A stretch of DNA of 64,000 nt from DAOULT01 sp964646625 (GTDB taxonomy: Bacteria; Chloroflexota; Anaerolineae; CAZYHC01): assembly GCA_964646625.1 (NCBI GenBank), contig CAZYHC010000018.1:22864-86863 (forward strand), read 5' to 3'. Position 1 is the stretch's first letter. Each line of letters starts with the position of its first letter. The notes beneath the pieces were generated by a model. The model was not told where the DNA came from. It did no database searches and was given only the letters and a program-made list of their open reading frames with translations. The position numbers and the translations under genes are program-made. Shown piece after piece: positions 47,615 to 57,176 of the stretch.

Positions 47615-49378
47615 TCAGGGGGTTATTGCCTGGGTGACCGACACCAGGCGGCCAAGGATCCACGCCCCGTCTGCCCGGTCGGGCCAAAAGATGTTGTCCC
47701 AGCCTTCATCGTAGCCGATGATGCCCACCGCAGTGCCATCTTCCAGGAAGGTCAGGATGTCGTGTTCCAGGCCGGGGCCGGTCCTGACGTTCGCTCCTCC
47801 GTATTTGGAGTTGCTTACCACGCCCAGCGTGGCCGTGGACGGGATGGTGGCCGTGGTATAGACCGTAGGGGACAGGGGCGGCGCTGAGGTCACGGTGGCC
47901 GTGGGAGAAAGCTCTGTCGTAGGAGTGAGCGTCTGCGTTGGTGAGGGCCTTGGCGTAGGGGTGTCCGGCGCTTCCGCCACAGGTATTTTCTCGGTAGGCG
48001 AAACGGCGATTGTGGCCACCGGGGTGAGGGTTAATGTTTTGGTGGCGGTGGCCGGAACTGGAATCGCCGTGGAGGTAGGCCTGTCGGTGGTGAGCGCTTC
48101 GGTCGGGGTAGCCGTGCCCTTAACCTGAGCTTCGGCTGTGGCCGTAGCGGTGAGCGCTTTTCGTGGCGTGATCGTCGGCGATAGTTTTGCTGTAGGGGTT
48201 ATAGTTATAGTTGGTCCTGGCCGCGCCGTCACGGTCAGGGTAGCCATCGAGATGGGCATCGGCGTGGTGGTGACCACCTCTTCGGTGGCGGGGGACGAGG
48301 TTACAGTAGAAGCAGGAGAGACAGGAGAAGTAGAGGTCGGGGCCAGACTGGCCGTCGCGCTGGCGGTCTCCTGCGGCGTGGCCTCAGCCGGTGTACCAGG
48401 CGATATAAACGACAGCCCGCCCGGCCCCGCAAACCTGAAACGCCAGAAAAGGAGGGCGCAGGCCAGCAGGATGAGCCCCAAGATCATTACCACGGCCCTG
48501 TGCAAAGTTCTGGGCGAGACTCGCAAATGTCTGGCCGGCCGTTCGGCGGCCAGTTCGTCGTAGATGGCCTGCCACTGGGGAGCTTCTGGCCTGGGGCCGG
48601 CGGGAGCGTCCTGGGGGAGAGGCTGGGGAGCGATATCTTTAACGCTGAGGAGCGTAACCGAGATGTTATCCTGTCCCCCTCTTTTGTTGGCCAGCTGGAT
48701 GAGTTGTTTGGCCGCGGCCTCTGGCCCTCTGCTCGTCACGATATCGACTATGTCCTGGTCAGAAAGGTGGCGGGTCAGGCCGTCGGTGCAGAGCACGACC
48801 ACGTGCCCGACCGCCAGCCGCCGACTGAAGACGTCCACTGACACCTCGCCGTCCGTTCCCAGGCGACGCAGGATTTGATGACGCTCAGGATGTTGCCGGG
48901 CTTGTTCCGCGCTGATGGCCCCTTCGTCTACCAGTCTGGTGGCTGCGCTGTGATCGCGGGTGAGGGGTTCGATGTGTCCCGCCCGCACCAGGTAAGCCCG
49001 GCTGTTGCCCGCGTTGGCCACCAGCAATTGATCGCCACGCACCAGGGCCGCCACCAGGGTGGTGCCCATTCTGACCAGGCCCAAACGCTGCCGGGCGTGC
49101 TCGAAAATATCGAGATTGGCCACGGAGATCGCCCCCGCCAGGCGCTGGATCAGGTCAGGCTCGTCGGACTGGTAATACTCGTAAAGGACGCTGCGCACCG
49201 CGTAACGGCTGGCGGCCTGGCCCACTGTCCGGCCGCCCGCTCCGTCGGCCACTACGTAGAGCCGCCCGCTGGTAGCCAGTTCCGCCCCCACAGGCTCGAA
49301 ACGGTCCACGGCGTCCTCGTTATAGGGACGGCGGCGCCCCATATCGCTCATCTGGCAGGACTCAATGACTAATTCCAT
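47615..49378 (-). CDS. Transmembrane PP2C-type Ser/Thr phosphatase with extracellular SH3 domain
   Basis: A 587-residue protein. Residues 1-245 are a PP2C (PPM) phosphatase: MSDMGRRRPYNEDA, VVADGAGGRTVGQAAS, NAGNSRAYLVRAGH, VVLCTDGLTRHLSD and GGQDNISVTLL hold the metal-binding aspartates. A membrane segment lies near 297-313 (AVVMILGLILLACALLF). Next comes a ~190-residue Thr/Pro/Ser-rich stalk, then an SH3-like domain (GGANVRTGPGLEHDILTFLEDG) to the end. Such proteins reverse Hanks-type kinase signalling at the cell wall, but no kinase gene is in the window. Convergent with the gene at 47276. Confidence 0.92.
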   Translation of the reverse strand: MELVIESCQMSDMGRRRPYNEDAVDRFEPVGAELATSGRLYVVADGAGGRTVGQAASRYAVRSVLYEYYQSDEPDLIQRLAGAISVANLDIFEHARQRLGLVRMGTTLVAALVRGDQLLVANAGNSRAYLVRAGHIEPLTRDHSAATRLVDEGAISAEQARQHPERHQILRRLGTDGEVSVDVFSRRLAVGHVVVLCTDGLTRHLSDQDIVDIVTSRGPEAAAKQLIQLANKRGGQDNISVTLLSVKDIAPQPLPQDAPAGPRPEAPQWQAIYDELAAERPARHLRVSPRTLHRAVVMILGLILLACALLFWRFRFAGPGGLSFISPGTPAEATPQETASATASLAPTSTSPVSPASTVTSSPATEEVVTTTPMPISMATLTVTARPGPTITITPTAKLSPTITPRKALTATATAEAQVKGTATPTEALTTDRPTSTAIPVPATATKTLTLTPVATIAVSPTEKIPVAEAPDTPTPRPSPTQTLTPTTELSPTATVTSAPPLSPTVYTTATIPSTATLGVVSNSKYGGANVRTGPGLEHDILTFLEDGTAVGIIGYDEGWDNIFWPDRADGAWILGRLVSVTQAITP

Positions 49379-49508
49379 TCTCTCTCTTTTCTCACCTTTT
49401 CCTCAGCCAACGCCTCACTCAGATAAGTTGTCAGGAACTACGGCCATCTGACCAAATTATACCACATCCCTTTTCCCTCTACAAATCGTGGTCGTAACCT
49501 GGGTGCGT

Positions 49509-49549
49509 CCATAAATTTTGGCCACTGCTCATCGCCCTCGTCCCAGGGG
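49509..49549. repeat. ~100-bp GC-rich dispersed element, copy B (partial)
   Basis: CATAAATTTTGGCCACTGCTCATCGCCCTCGTCCC matches the first third of the elements at 30434 and 63332. It lies in the 409-bp gap upstream of the aminotransferase gene. Confidence 0.65.
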
Positions 49550-49575
49550 TGGTGACTTGTGTGGAGTACGGGGTA

Positions 49576-49603
49576 TTGACAAATTGGGAAAGCATGGTAC
49601 AAT
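49576..49603 (+). promoter_or_regulatory. Sigma70-type promoter of the aminotransferase operon
   Basis: TTGACA (49576-49581), 16-base spacer, TACAAT (49598-49603). A ~180-base leader follows with two hairpin regions: GCCAGT/ACTGGC (49611-49649) and CTCTCGC/GCGAGAG (about 49668-49709). Confidence 0.75.
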
Positions 49604-49787
49604 AACTTTGCCAGTAACGGGATAGCCGGACGATGCCCTCTGGCACTGGCGCAAGGAGGCGCGTCCTCTCTCGCTCCCCACCGCCGTCTGTCTCCTGGAG
49701 GGCGAGAGATAAAAAGCATTGAAGTGGCCCTGACCGAGGTTCTGAAGCTGCGATAGCATATTTTATAATAAGATGCAAGGAGGATGC

Positions 49788-51068
49788 ATGAGAAAAGAGG
49801 ATTTAGCCCAGCGCGGTGGAAAGCCGGTCAACACCGAGCCTTTTCCCACCTGGCCCAGCTTTGAGGAGGAGACGATCCAGGCCGCCATGGAGCCGCTGCG
49901 CACGGGCAAGGTGAATTACTGGACTGGCCCCAAGGGCATGGAGTTTGAGAAGAAATTCGCCGAGTGGTGTGGTGCCAGGTTCGGCATCTCCACTAGCAAC
50001 GGCACGAGCGCGCTGCACGTGGCTCTGGCGGGCCTCGACATCGGCCCGGGCGATGAGGTGATTGTGACCTCGTATTCCTTCATCGCCTCTTCCTTCTGCG
50101 TGTGCCAGGCGGGGGCCATCCCCGTCTTCGCCGACGTGCAGCGGGAGACGCATACGCTGGACCCGGCCGACGTCGAGCGGGTGATAACGGAGCGGACGCG
50201 CGCTATCCTGCCGGTCCACCTGTACGGCAACGTGGCCGATATGGATGGGATCATGGCCGTGGCCGAGAAGCACAACCTTTACGTCGTGGAGGACTGCGCC
50301 CAGGCGCACGGCGCTACCTATAGGGGGAAGATGGTGGGCACTATCGGGCACGTCGGGGCCTTCAGCTTTTGCCAGAGCAAGACCTTCACCACCGGCGGCG
50401 AGGGCGGCATGGTCATCACCGACGACGAGGACGTGGCCTGGCAGTGCCGCTCCTTCCGCGATCACGGCTACGACGTGCAGGAACGATTGCGCCTGCTCGA
50501 ACTGGAGGCCAAGCTCCCTTACATTCACAACGTGGTGGGCTGGAACTACCGCATGACCGAGATGCAATCGGTCATCGGCCTGCGCGAGCTGGAGCGCCTC
50601 GACCATTGGAACCTGAAAAACCGGCGCCGTAACGGGGAGATGCTGAACCAGGCCTTCGCCCAGATCCCGGAGATACTGTACCTCCCTCCCCACAACGATG
50701 GGGTGGTGGAGAACGGTTTCTGGGTCTACCCGGTGGTGCTCGACATCGACAAACTGGATTGCACCATCCGCCAGTTTGTGGACGCCGTGGTGGCCGAGGG
50801 CGTTCCGGCCGGGCCGGTGATGTGGCCGCAGTGTTACAAGGAAAAAGCCTTCCGTGAGCATCGGGGCCAGGGCAGGCTGAACTACCCCTTCGGCGACCCC
50901 AACGCCGATCCCAGGAGCGTGCAGTACGATCAGGTGTTCTGCCCCAACGCGGCCTGGCTGGAGGACCGCACCTTTGTGCTCTACACCCTCCATCCGGTCT
51001 ATACCGAGAAGCACATTGCGCTGGTCATCGAAGCGGTCAGGAAGGTGATCGACGCCTACCGCAAGTAG
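49788..51068 (+). CDS. DegT/DnrJ/EryC1-family aminotransferase
   Basis: A 426-residue PLP enzyme of the sugar aminotransferase superfamily. SNGTSALHVALAGLDIGPGDEV near residue 67, VEDCAQAHGATY and SFCQSKTFTTGGEGG with the PLP-binding lysine near residue 197, and GWNYRMTEMQSVIGL are all present. ATG at 49788 follows AAGGAGG. Products of such enzymes are amino sugars or 3-amino-5-hydroxybenzoate-type compounds; no sugar-nucleotide genes accompany it. Cotranscribed with the M24 peptidase gene 17 bases downstream. Confidence 0.88.
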   Translation: MRKEDLAQRGGKPVNTEPFPTWPSFEEETIQAAMEPLRTGKVNYWTGPKGMEFEKKFAEWCGARFGISTSNGTSALHVALAGLDIGPGDEVIVTSYSFIASSFCVCQAGAIPVFADVQRETHTLDPADVERVITERTRAILPVHLYGNVADMDGIMAVAEKHNLYVVEDCAQAHGATYRGKMVGTIGHVGAFSFCQSKTFTTGGEGGMVITDDEDVAWQCRSFRDHGYDVQERLRLLELEAKLPYIHNVVGWNYRMTEMQSVIGLRELERLDHWNLKNRRRNGEMLNQAFAQIPEILYLPPHNDGVVENGFWVYPVVLDIDKLDCTIRQFVDAVVAEGVPAGPVMWPQCYKEKAFREHRGQGRLNYPFGDPNADPRSVQYDQVFCPNAAWLEDRTFVLYTLHPVYTEKHIALVIEAVRKVIDAYRK

Positions 51069-51085
51069 ATGAGGAGGGATTTACC

Positions 51086-52255
51086 ATGAGGCTCTTAACC
51101 GTTCCTGATCACGACTACCAGCGGCGTATCCAGCGTGTTCAGGAGGAATTGGCCCGGGACGATCTGGACCTGCTGGTGGCCTACGCCTGCGAATGCGAAT
51201 CGGCCAGCACCCGCTACCTGGCGGATTTCTGGCCTTTCTTCGACTTCGCGGGCGTTTTGGTGCCCAGGGAGGGTGAGCCGGTGCTGCTGACCGGCGGCCC
51301 CGAGTCCCTGGAGTTCGCCAGGTCCTTCTCCCGCATCAAGAACATCCGCGTGCATCCCGCTTTCGTGGAGACCTCGGCTCCAGATTGGGTGCCCCAGGTC
51401 GAAGGGGAGAACTTCAGCCAGATTCTACCTGACGTGCTGGCCGGTCGGTCGCCTGAGCGGATCGGGGTGGCTAACTGGAATATTTTCCCTCACGTGATCT
51501 TCGAGGATCTGCGGGCCGCCGCCCCCCAGGCGGAGTTCGTGCCCGCCGACGAATTGCTGCTGCGGGTGCGGACCATCAAATCCGAGGCCGAGATTCCGGT
51601 CATCGAGGAAGCCTATCGCATCACCGAGCAGGCCTTGATCGAGGCCTTTGAGTTCGCCCAGGTCGGGGTAGCCGAGTGGGCGATCGCAGCCAGGGCCCGC
51701 TCCGTCATGTACTCGCTGGGTGCTGAGAGCACCTCCTATCCCGTCTGGGTCTGCTCCGGGCCAAATACCCGGCAAAGCCTGTGTCGTTCCACTGGCCGCA
51801 AGCTCCAGGCAGGCGATCTGGTACAGCTCACCTTCGGGGCCAAATACATGGGCTACTGCGGCAACATGTGCCGCCCCTTCGCCCTGGGCACACCCCCCGC
51901 ACCAGCCCACAAGCTGATGTCCGTAGCACTGGAGGCGGTGCACTATGCGCTGGAGACCATCAGGCCTGGAGTACGGTCGTCGGACGTCTTCAAGGGATAT
52001 CACGCCATTTTAGCCAGGTACGGGTACAAGGAGTTCACTTTGTACGGCCCGGCCCACGGGACGGGCACGTCCGAGGTGGAGGGCCTCTGGCTGGCGGAGA
52101 AGAGCGACTTCCTCATCCAACCCAACATGGTGTTCAACGTGGACATCTGGCTGTCGGATGGGGAGTATGGGCTCCGCTACGAGGACGGCATCGTGGTGAC
52201 GGAGACGGGCATCCGCGAACTGACCTCCTACCGGCGCGAGATCATCACTAAATAG
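51086..52255 (+). CDS. M24-family (Xaa-Pro aminopeptidase-like) hydrolase
   Basis: A 389-residue creatinase/prolidase-fold protein with N-terminal domain (RIQRVQEELARDDLDLLVAY) and C-terminal pita-bread domain. Metal-binding positions of true aminopeptidases are partly replaced: the segments read VQLTFGAKYMGYCGNMCRP where D..G..D is usual and YGPAHGTGTSEVEG where HGxG is retained, then MVFNVDIWL and RYEDGIVVTETG. So it may be a catalytically divergent creatinase-like enzyme. GAGGAGGG precedes the ATG. Confidence 0.82.
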   Translation: MRLLTVPDHDYQRRIQRVQEELARDDLDLLVAYACECESASTRYLADFWPFFDFAGVLVPREGEPVLLTGGPESLEFARSFSRIKNIRVHPAFVETSAPDWVPQVEGENFSQILPDVLAGRSPERIGVANWNIFPHVIFEDLRAAAPQAEFVPADELLLRVRTIKSEAEIPVIEEAYRITEQALIEAFEFAQVGVAEWAIAARARSVMYSLGAESTSYPVWVCSGPNTRQSLCRSTGRKLQAGDLVQLTFGAKYMGYCGNMCRPFALGTPPAPAHKLMSVALEAVHYALETIRPGVRSSDVFKGYHAILARYGYKEFTLYGPAHGTGTSEVEGLWLAEKSDFLIQPNMVFNVDIWLSDGEYGLRYEDGIVVTETGIRELTSYRREIITK

Positions 52256-52263
52256 CAGCAATC

Positions 52264-52470
52264 TGCCTGGAACTCGATTTCCAGGCCGCAGGCTTCGTGT
52301 CCCGGGTTACCGAAATAATTTGTCAAAAACCATTAGCGCACTTGGGCTATCAGCCTGGAGATTTGATCTCCAGGCCGTGGGCTGGAATGGTAGCCCAATT
52401 ATTTATTTAAAAATCGTGAGTGCACTTCAGCTATCAGCCTGGCAATTTGATTGCTAGATTGGGTCGGATA
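52264..52470. repeat. Three imperfect GCCTGGA...TCCAGGC hairpin repeats
   Basis: GCCTGGAACTCGATTTCCAGGC (52264), AGCCTGGAGATTTGATCTCC (52352) and the degraded AGCCTGGCAATTTGATTGC (52438) recur; the last two follow a shared CACTTxxGCTATC in direct repeat about 88 bases apart. They fill the 241-bp gap between the M24 gene and the LVIVD gene. No promoter is obvious. Confidence 0.7.
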
Positions 52471-52496
52471 AGCTAAACAAGGAAAGGGGTAAAAGA

Positions 52497-55400
52497 ATGA
52501 AAACACCACTGTCTATCCTGCTCGTTCTCGTCGTGAGCCTGGCCCTCTCTCTCACGGGAGGCATGGCAGTCCATTCAAAAGGCCAGAACGTCGAATTAGC
52601 GGCCCGGTCCGGTGATATGATGATGATAGTAAGGGCTGTAGCTATACAAGGAGACTACGCCTACGTCGCCGATCTCGGCTATGCAGGAAGTGGCCTGCGC
52701 ATCGTGGACATCTCCGACCCGGCGACTCCCATCGAGGTCGGCTTCTCCAAATCGCAGGGGGCCGCCTATGACGTGGCGGTGGCGGGAGATTATGCCTACC
52801 TCGCCGCGGGGAGGGGCGGCCTGCGCGTCGTGGACGTCTCCGACCCGGCGGCTCCCACCGAGGTCGGCTTCCACTACACGCCGGGGCTATTAGCCAGGGG
52901 CTTGGCGGTGGCGGGGGACTACGCCTACGTTGTCGAATCTCCTGTGTGGAAGGACGACCAATCCATGGGGGAAGGCAGCCTGCGCATCATCAACGTCTCC
53001 GATCCGGCGACTCCCACTGAGGTCGGCCTCTACAAAATGCCGGGGTATGCCTGGCACGTGGACGTGGCGGTGGCGGGAGACTACGCCTACGTCGCCGCTG
53101 ATAGGTACGGCCTGCGCATCGTGGACGTCTCCGACCCGGCGGCCCCCACCGAGGTCGGCTCCTACGCCGCGTCGGGGAGCGTGGCGGCGGCAGGGGATTA
53201 CGTCTACGTCGCCATTGGGAGCAGCCTGCGTATCGTCAACGTCTCCGACCCGGTGACCCCCACCGAGGAAGGCTTCTACGACAGGCTGGGGTCGGCCAGG
53301 GACGTGGCGGTGGCGGGGGACTACGCCTACATCGCCGATTACGGTGGGGGCCTGCGCATCATCGACGTCTCCGACCCGGCGGCCCCCACCTGGGTCGGCT
53401 CCTACGGCACGCCGGGGCAGGCCTGGGGCGTGGCGGTGGCGGGGGACTACGCCTGCGTCGCCGCTGAATACAGCCTGCGCATCTTCAACGTCTCCAACCC
53501 GGCGGCCCCCGTCGAGGTCGGTTTCTACGACACGCCGGTGGGGACCGAGGACGTGCCGGTGTTGGGGGGCGCAGCACAGGACCAGAACGTCGAATTAGTG
53601 GGCCAGCTCGGCGGCGTGGTAAAGGCTGTAGCCCTGCAAGGGAACTATGCCTATGTCGGCGCCGGTCCACGCCTGGTCATCCTGGATGTCTCCGACCCGG
53701 CGGCTCCCACCGAGGCAGGCTTCTGCATCACGCCGGGGGAGGCCCAGAGCGTGGCGGTGGCCGGGGACTACGCCTACGTCGCTGCGGGGGACGGCGGCCT
53801 GCGCCTCGTCAACGTCTCCGACCCGGCGATCCCCAACGAGGTCGGCTTCTACGACATGCCGGGGTATGCCCGGGACGTGGCGGTGGCGGGGGACTACGCC
53901 TACGTCGCCGATTTGGAGAACGTCCTGCACATCATCGACGTCTCCGACCCGGCGGCCCCCACCGAAGAAGGCTTCTACGAAACGGTGTGGTGGGCCCTTC
54001 AGGTGGCGGCGGCGGGGGACTACGCCTACGTCGCCGCCGGGATGGCGGGCCTGCGCATCATCAACGTCTCTGACCCGGCGGCCCCTTTCGAGGAAGGCTT
54101 CTACGACACGCCGGGGGAGGCCTGGGGCGTGGCCGTGGCAGGGGACTACGCCTACCTCGCCGATCAGCTCGGCCTGCGCATCATCAACGTTTCCGACCCG
54201 GCGGCCCCCAGCGAGGAAGGCTTCTACAACACGCCGGGGGCGGGCTTTGACGTAGCGGTGGCCGGGGACTACGCCTACCTCGCCGATGGGATGGCGGGCC
54301 TGCGCATCGTCAACGTCTCCGACCCGGCGGCCCCCGCCGAGGTCGGCTTCTACAACACGCCGGGGTCGGCCTGGGGCGTGGCGGTGGCCGGGGACTACGC
54401 CTACGTCGCCGCTGAGGAGGGCGGCTTGCGCATCGTCAACGTCTCCGATCCGACGGCCCCCACCGAGGTCAGCTTCTACACCACGCCGAGGGAAGCATAT
54501 CAGGTGGCGGTGGTGGGGGACTACGCCTACGTCCCCGCTGAGCCTGAGAGCGGCCTGCGCATCATCAACGTCTCCGACCCGGCGGCCCCGACTGAGGAAG
54601 GTTTCTACGTCACGCCGTGGTGGGCCAAGGCCATGGTGGTGATGGGGGACTACGCCTACGTCGCCGCGGGGGAGGGCGGCCTGCGCATCGTCAACGTCTC
54701 CGACCCGACGGCCCCTATCGAGGAAAGCTTCTATGAGACGTATGCCTTGGATGTGGCGGTGGCGGGGGACTACGCCTACGTCGCCGCTGCTGGGAGGGGC
54801 CTGCGCATCGTGGACGTCTCCGACCAGGCGGCCCCCACCGAGGTCGGCTTCTACGAAGCGCCGGGGGCGGCCCAGGGCGTGGCGGTGGCGGGGGACTACG
54901 CTTACGTCTGCGATGTCGCCCATGCAGGGAGTGGCCTGCACGTCGTGGACGTCTCCGACCCGGCGGCCCCCACCGAGGTCGGCTTCTACGAAGCGCCTGG
55001 GAATGACGTGGCGGTGGCGGGGGACTACGCCTACGTTGTCGCTGGGATGGAGGGCCTGCGCATCATCAACGTCTCCGACCCGGCGGCCCCTATCGAGGAA
55101 GGCTTCTATGAGACGTTGGGGTATGCCTATGGCGTGGCGGTGGCGGGGGACTACGCCTACGTCGCCGCTGGGGGTGGCGGCCTGCGCATCGTCAACGTCT
55201 CCGACCCGGCGGCCCCCACCGAGGTCGGCTTCTGCGACACGCCGGGGTGGCCCAAGAACGTGGCAGTGGCGGGGGACTACGCCTACGTCACCGCTGAGGG
55301 GCACGGCCTGCGCATCATCAACGTCTCCGACCCGGCCGCCCCCACCGAGGAAGGTTTCTACACGGGGGGCGCCTCGGGCATGGCGGTGGCGGGAGACTAC

Positions 55401-56264
55401 GCCTACGTCTCCGCTAAGAAGTACGGCCTGCGCCTCATCAACGTCTCCGACCCGGCGGTCCCGACTGAGGAAGGCTTCTACGGCACGCCGGGGGAGGTCG
55501 GGCGCATGGTGGTGGTGGGGGACTACGCCTACGTCGCCGCTGGGGAGGGCGGCCTGCGCATCCTCGACGTCTCCGACCCGGCCGCCCCCATCGAGGTCGG
55601 CTTCTACGGCACGCTGGAGTCGGCCTGGGACGTGACGGTGGCGGGGGACTATGCCTACGTCACCGATTTTATCGGTTATTCTGGAGAGATTCGGCTCACC
55701 GCACTGCGCATCGTGGACGTCTCCGACCCGGCGGCTCCCACCGAGGTCGGCTTCTACGACACGGGGGGGAGCGTGGCGGTGGTGGGGGACTACGTCTACC
55801 TCGCCACGGGGAGCATCCTGCTCATCCTCAACGTCTCCGACCCCGCGACCCCAATCGAAGAAGGCTTCTACGACACATCGCCAGGGTCGGCCAGGGACGT
55901 GGCAGTGGCGAGGGATTATGCCTACGTCACCGAAGATAGTGTGTTTATTCACGCTCTCCATACTGGCGCGGGGAAGTACGGCCTGCGCATCGTCAACGTC
56001 TCCGACCCCGTAGCCCCCACCGGGGAGAGCTTCTACCGCACGCCGGAGACTCCCTGGGACATGGTGATGGCGGGGGACTACGCCTACATCGCCGCTATGG
56101 GCGGTGGCCTGCGCATCATCAACATCTCCGACCCGAAGGCTCCCATCGAGGTCGGCTTCTACGACACGCCGGGGCGGGCCAGGGACGTGGAGGTGGCGGG
56201 GGACTACGTCTACGTCGCCGCTGAGGGTGGGGGGCTGCTCATTCTGAAGCCCTCCCTGCCCTGA
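52497..56264 (+). CDS. Secreted LVIVD-repeat protein
   Basis: A 1255-residue exported protein. Residues 1-28 are a signal peptide (LSILLVLVVSLALSLTGGMA). The rest is about 29 repeats of ~42 residues built on VAGDYAYVAA...GLRIVNVSDPAAPTEVGFYDTPG, the LVIVD motif that folds as blades of beta-propellers. Similar openings at residue ~31 (QNVELAARSG) and ~363 (QNVELVGQLGG) suggest two propeller arrays created by duplication. Nucleotide repeats are near identical with a 126-base period. AAAGGGG precedes the start. Probably cell-surface; function unknown. Confidence 0.92.
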   Translation: MKTPLSILLVLVVSLALSLTGGMAVHSKGQNVELAARSGDMMMIVRAVAIQGDYAYVADLGYAGSGLRIVDISDPATPIEVGFSKSQGAAYDVAVAGDYAYLAAGRGGLRVVDVSDPAAPTEVGFHYTPGLLARGLAVAGDYAYVVESPVWKDDQSMGEGSLRIINVSDPATPTEVGLYKMPGYAWHVDVAVAGDYAYVAADRYGLRIVDVSDPAAPTEVGSYAASGSVAAAGDYVYVAIGSSLRIVNVSDPVTPTEEGFYDRLGSARDVAVAGDYAYIADYGGGLRIIDVSDPAAPTWVGSYGTPGQAWGVAVAGDYACVAAEYSLRIFNVSNPAAPVEVGFYDTPVGTEDVPVLGGAAQDQNVELVGQLGGVVKAVALQGNYAYVGAGPRLVILDVSDPAAPTEAGFCITPGEAQSVAVAGDYAYVAAGDGGLRLVNVSDPAIPNEVGFYDMPGYARDVAVAGDYAYVADLENVLHIIDVSDPAAPTEEGFYETVWWALQVAAAGDYAYVAAGMAGLRIINVSDPAAPFEEGFYDTPGEAWGVAVAGDYAYLADQLGLRIINVSDPAAPSEEGFYNTPGAGFDVAVAGDYAYLADGMAGLRIVNVSDPAAPAEVGFYNTPGSAWGVAVAGDYAYVAAEEGGLRIVNVSDPTAPTEVSFYTTPREAYQVAVVGDYAYVPAEPESGLRIINVSDPAAPTEEGFYVTPWWAKAMVVMGDYAYVAAGEGGLRIVNVSDPTAPIEESFYETYALDVAVAGDYAYVAAAGRGLRIVDVSDQAAPTEVGFYEAPGAAQGVAVAGDYAYVCDVAHAGSGLHVVDVSDPAAPTEVGFYEAPGNDVAVAGDYAYVVAGMEGLRIINVSDPAAPIEEGFYETLGYAYGVAVAGDYAYVAAGGGGLRIVNVSDPAAPTEVGFCDTPGWPKNVAVAGDYAYVTAEGHGLRIINVSDPAAPTEEGFYTGGASGMAVAGDYAYVSAKKYGLRLINVSDPAVPTEEGFYGTPGEVGRMVVVGDYAYVAAGEGGLRILDVSDPAAPIEVGFYGTLESAWDVTVAGDYAYVTDFIGYSGEIRLTALRIVDVSDPAAPTEVGFYDTGGSVAVVGDYVYLATGSILLILNVSDPATPIEEGFYDTSPGSARDVAVARDYAYVTEDSVFIHALHTGAGKYGLRIVNVSDPVAPTGESFYRTPETPWDMVMAGDYAYIAAMGGGLRIINISDPKAPIEVGFYDTPGRARDVEVAGDYVYVAAEGGGLLILKPSLP

Positions 56265-56280
56265 CTCTGCTACTGCACTC

Positions 56281-56320
56281 ACCGCCGATGAACGCCGATG
56301 AACGCCGATGAACGCGGATA
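56281..56320. repeat. CGCCGATGAA tandem repeat
   Basis: Three tandem CGCCGATGAA(C) units followed by CGCGGATAAATG, between the LVIVD and NIF3 genes; similar to fragments at 1990-2015. Confidence 0.7.
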
Positions 56321-56363
56321 AATGTGATGCTTTCAGCTTGGTTTCACAGCGGGAGGTGAAAAG

Positions 56364-57176
56364 ATGATAACGGCGCGTGAGGTCTGCGCGGCCCTGGAAA
56401 CAATCGCTCCGCTGTCCACCGGCAACCCGGAGGACGAGTTGGGCTTCCTCTACGGCGACCCGGAGCGCCCCATCCGGGGGGTTACTACCTGTTGGGCCCC
56501 TACTCTGGCCCTGCTGGAACGCAGCGCCGCAGAGGGGCGAGATTTGCTCATCTGCCACGAGCCTCTGTTCTTCCCCCTCTGCCAGGGCGATTTAGAAGGG
56601 AGTGGTGCTTCCTGGATAGAGGAAAAGCCCGTGGAGGAGAAGACGATCAACCGCAGGAGGGGCGAGGTGCTGGAAGGCAGCGGTATGGTGGTCTACCGCG
56701 CTCATTCTAACTGGGATAATGCCCCCGGCTTGGGCGTAGTAGACCAGTTCGCCGCCCTGATGGGCTTCCGGCGGGAAATCTACCGCGGTCGCTATGCCCG
56801 CATCTACGAAATTGAACCTGTCAGCCTGGAAGAGTTGGCACTCCAGGCGAAGCGAAAGCTCAATCTCTCCCACATTCGCGTGCTGGGGGACCCGACCCGG
56901 CCGGTGAGCCGCCCCGGCGTGCTCATCGGGGGTCTGGGGCAGCTTTTCACCAGCCCGGAGGAGATTGCCGAGCACGGGGCCGACGTGGGCCTCTTCGGGG
57001 AGATGCTGGATTATACCTTCCGCTGCGCGCTGGAACTGGGCCTCTGCGCCATTGAAACCTCCCACCGGGCCATGGAAAACCCGGGGATGAGGGCCATGGC
57101 CGCCTGGCTGAAGGAGCGTTTCCCCGGCCTGCCGGTGGAATTCGTGGATTCAGGAGAGGTCATTTGGTTTACTTGA
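56364..57176 (+). CDS. NIF3-like dinuclear metal-centre protein
   Basis: A 270-residue NIF3/DUF34 protein. ICHEPLFF near residues 63-70 provides metal-ligand histidine, VYRAHSNWDNAPGLGVVDQFAALMG has His and Asp ligands near 110-130, and FGEMLDYTFRCALELGLCAIETSHRAMENPGM carries the second His/Glu pair. GGGAGG precedes the start. Possibly a GTP cyclohydrolase-like or hydrolase; the family's cellular role is unsettled. Its end overlaps the end of the Ldh2-type gene by eight bases. Confidence 0.88.
   Translation: MITAREVCAALETIAPLSTGNPEDELGFLYGDPERPIRGVTTCWAPTLALLERSAAEGRDLLICHEPLFFPLCQGDLEGSGASWIEEKPVEEKTINRRRGEVLEGSGMVVYRAHSNWDNAPGLGVVDQFAALMGFRREIYRGRYARIYEIEPVSLEELALQAKRKLNLSHIRVLGDPTRPVSRPGVLIGGLGQLFTSPEEIAEHGADVGLFGEMLDYTFRCALELGLCAIETSHRAMENPGMRAMAAWLKERFPGLPVEFVDSGEVIWFT

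Noticed and set aside
52497..56264. CRISPR-like regular repeats
   Set aside because: Repeats are contiguous, 126 bases long, in frame and coding, with no unique spacers.
53595..56558. A 987-codon open frame on the minus strand across the LVIVD gene
   Set aside because: The 126-base repeat is a multiple of three, so every frame without a stop in one unit stays open through the array. The translation (VVPRHRHVPG repeats) has no natural composition, and the plus-strand frame has a signal peptide and known motif.
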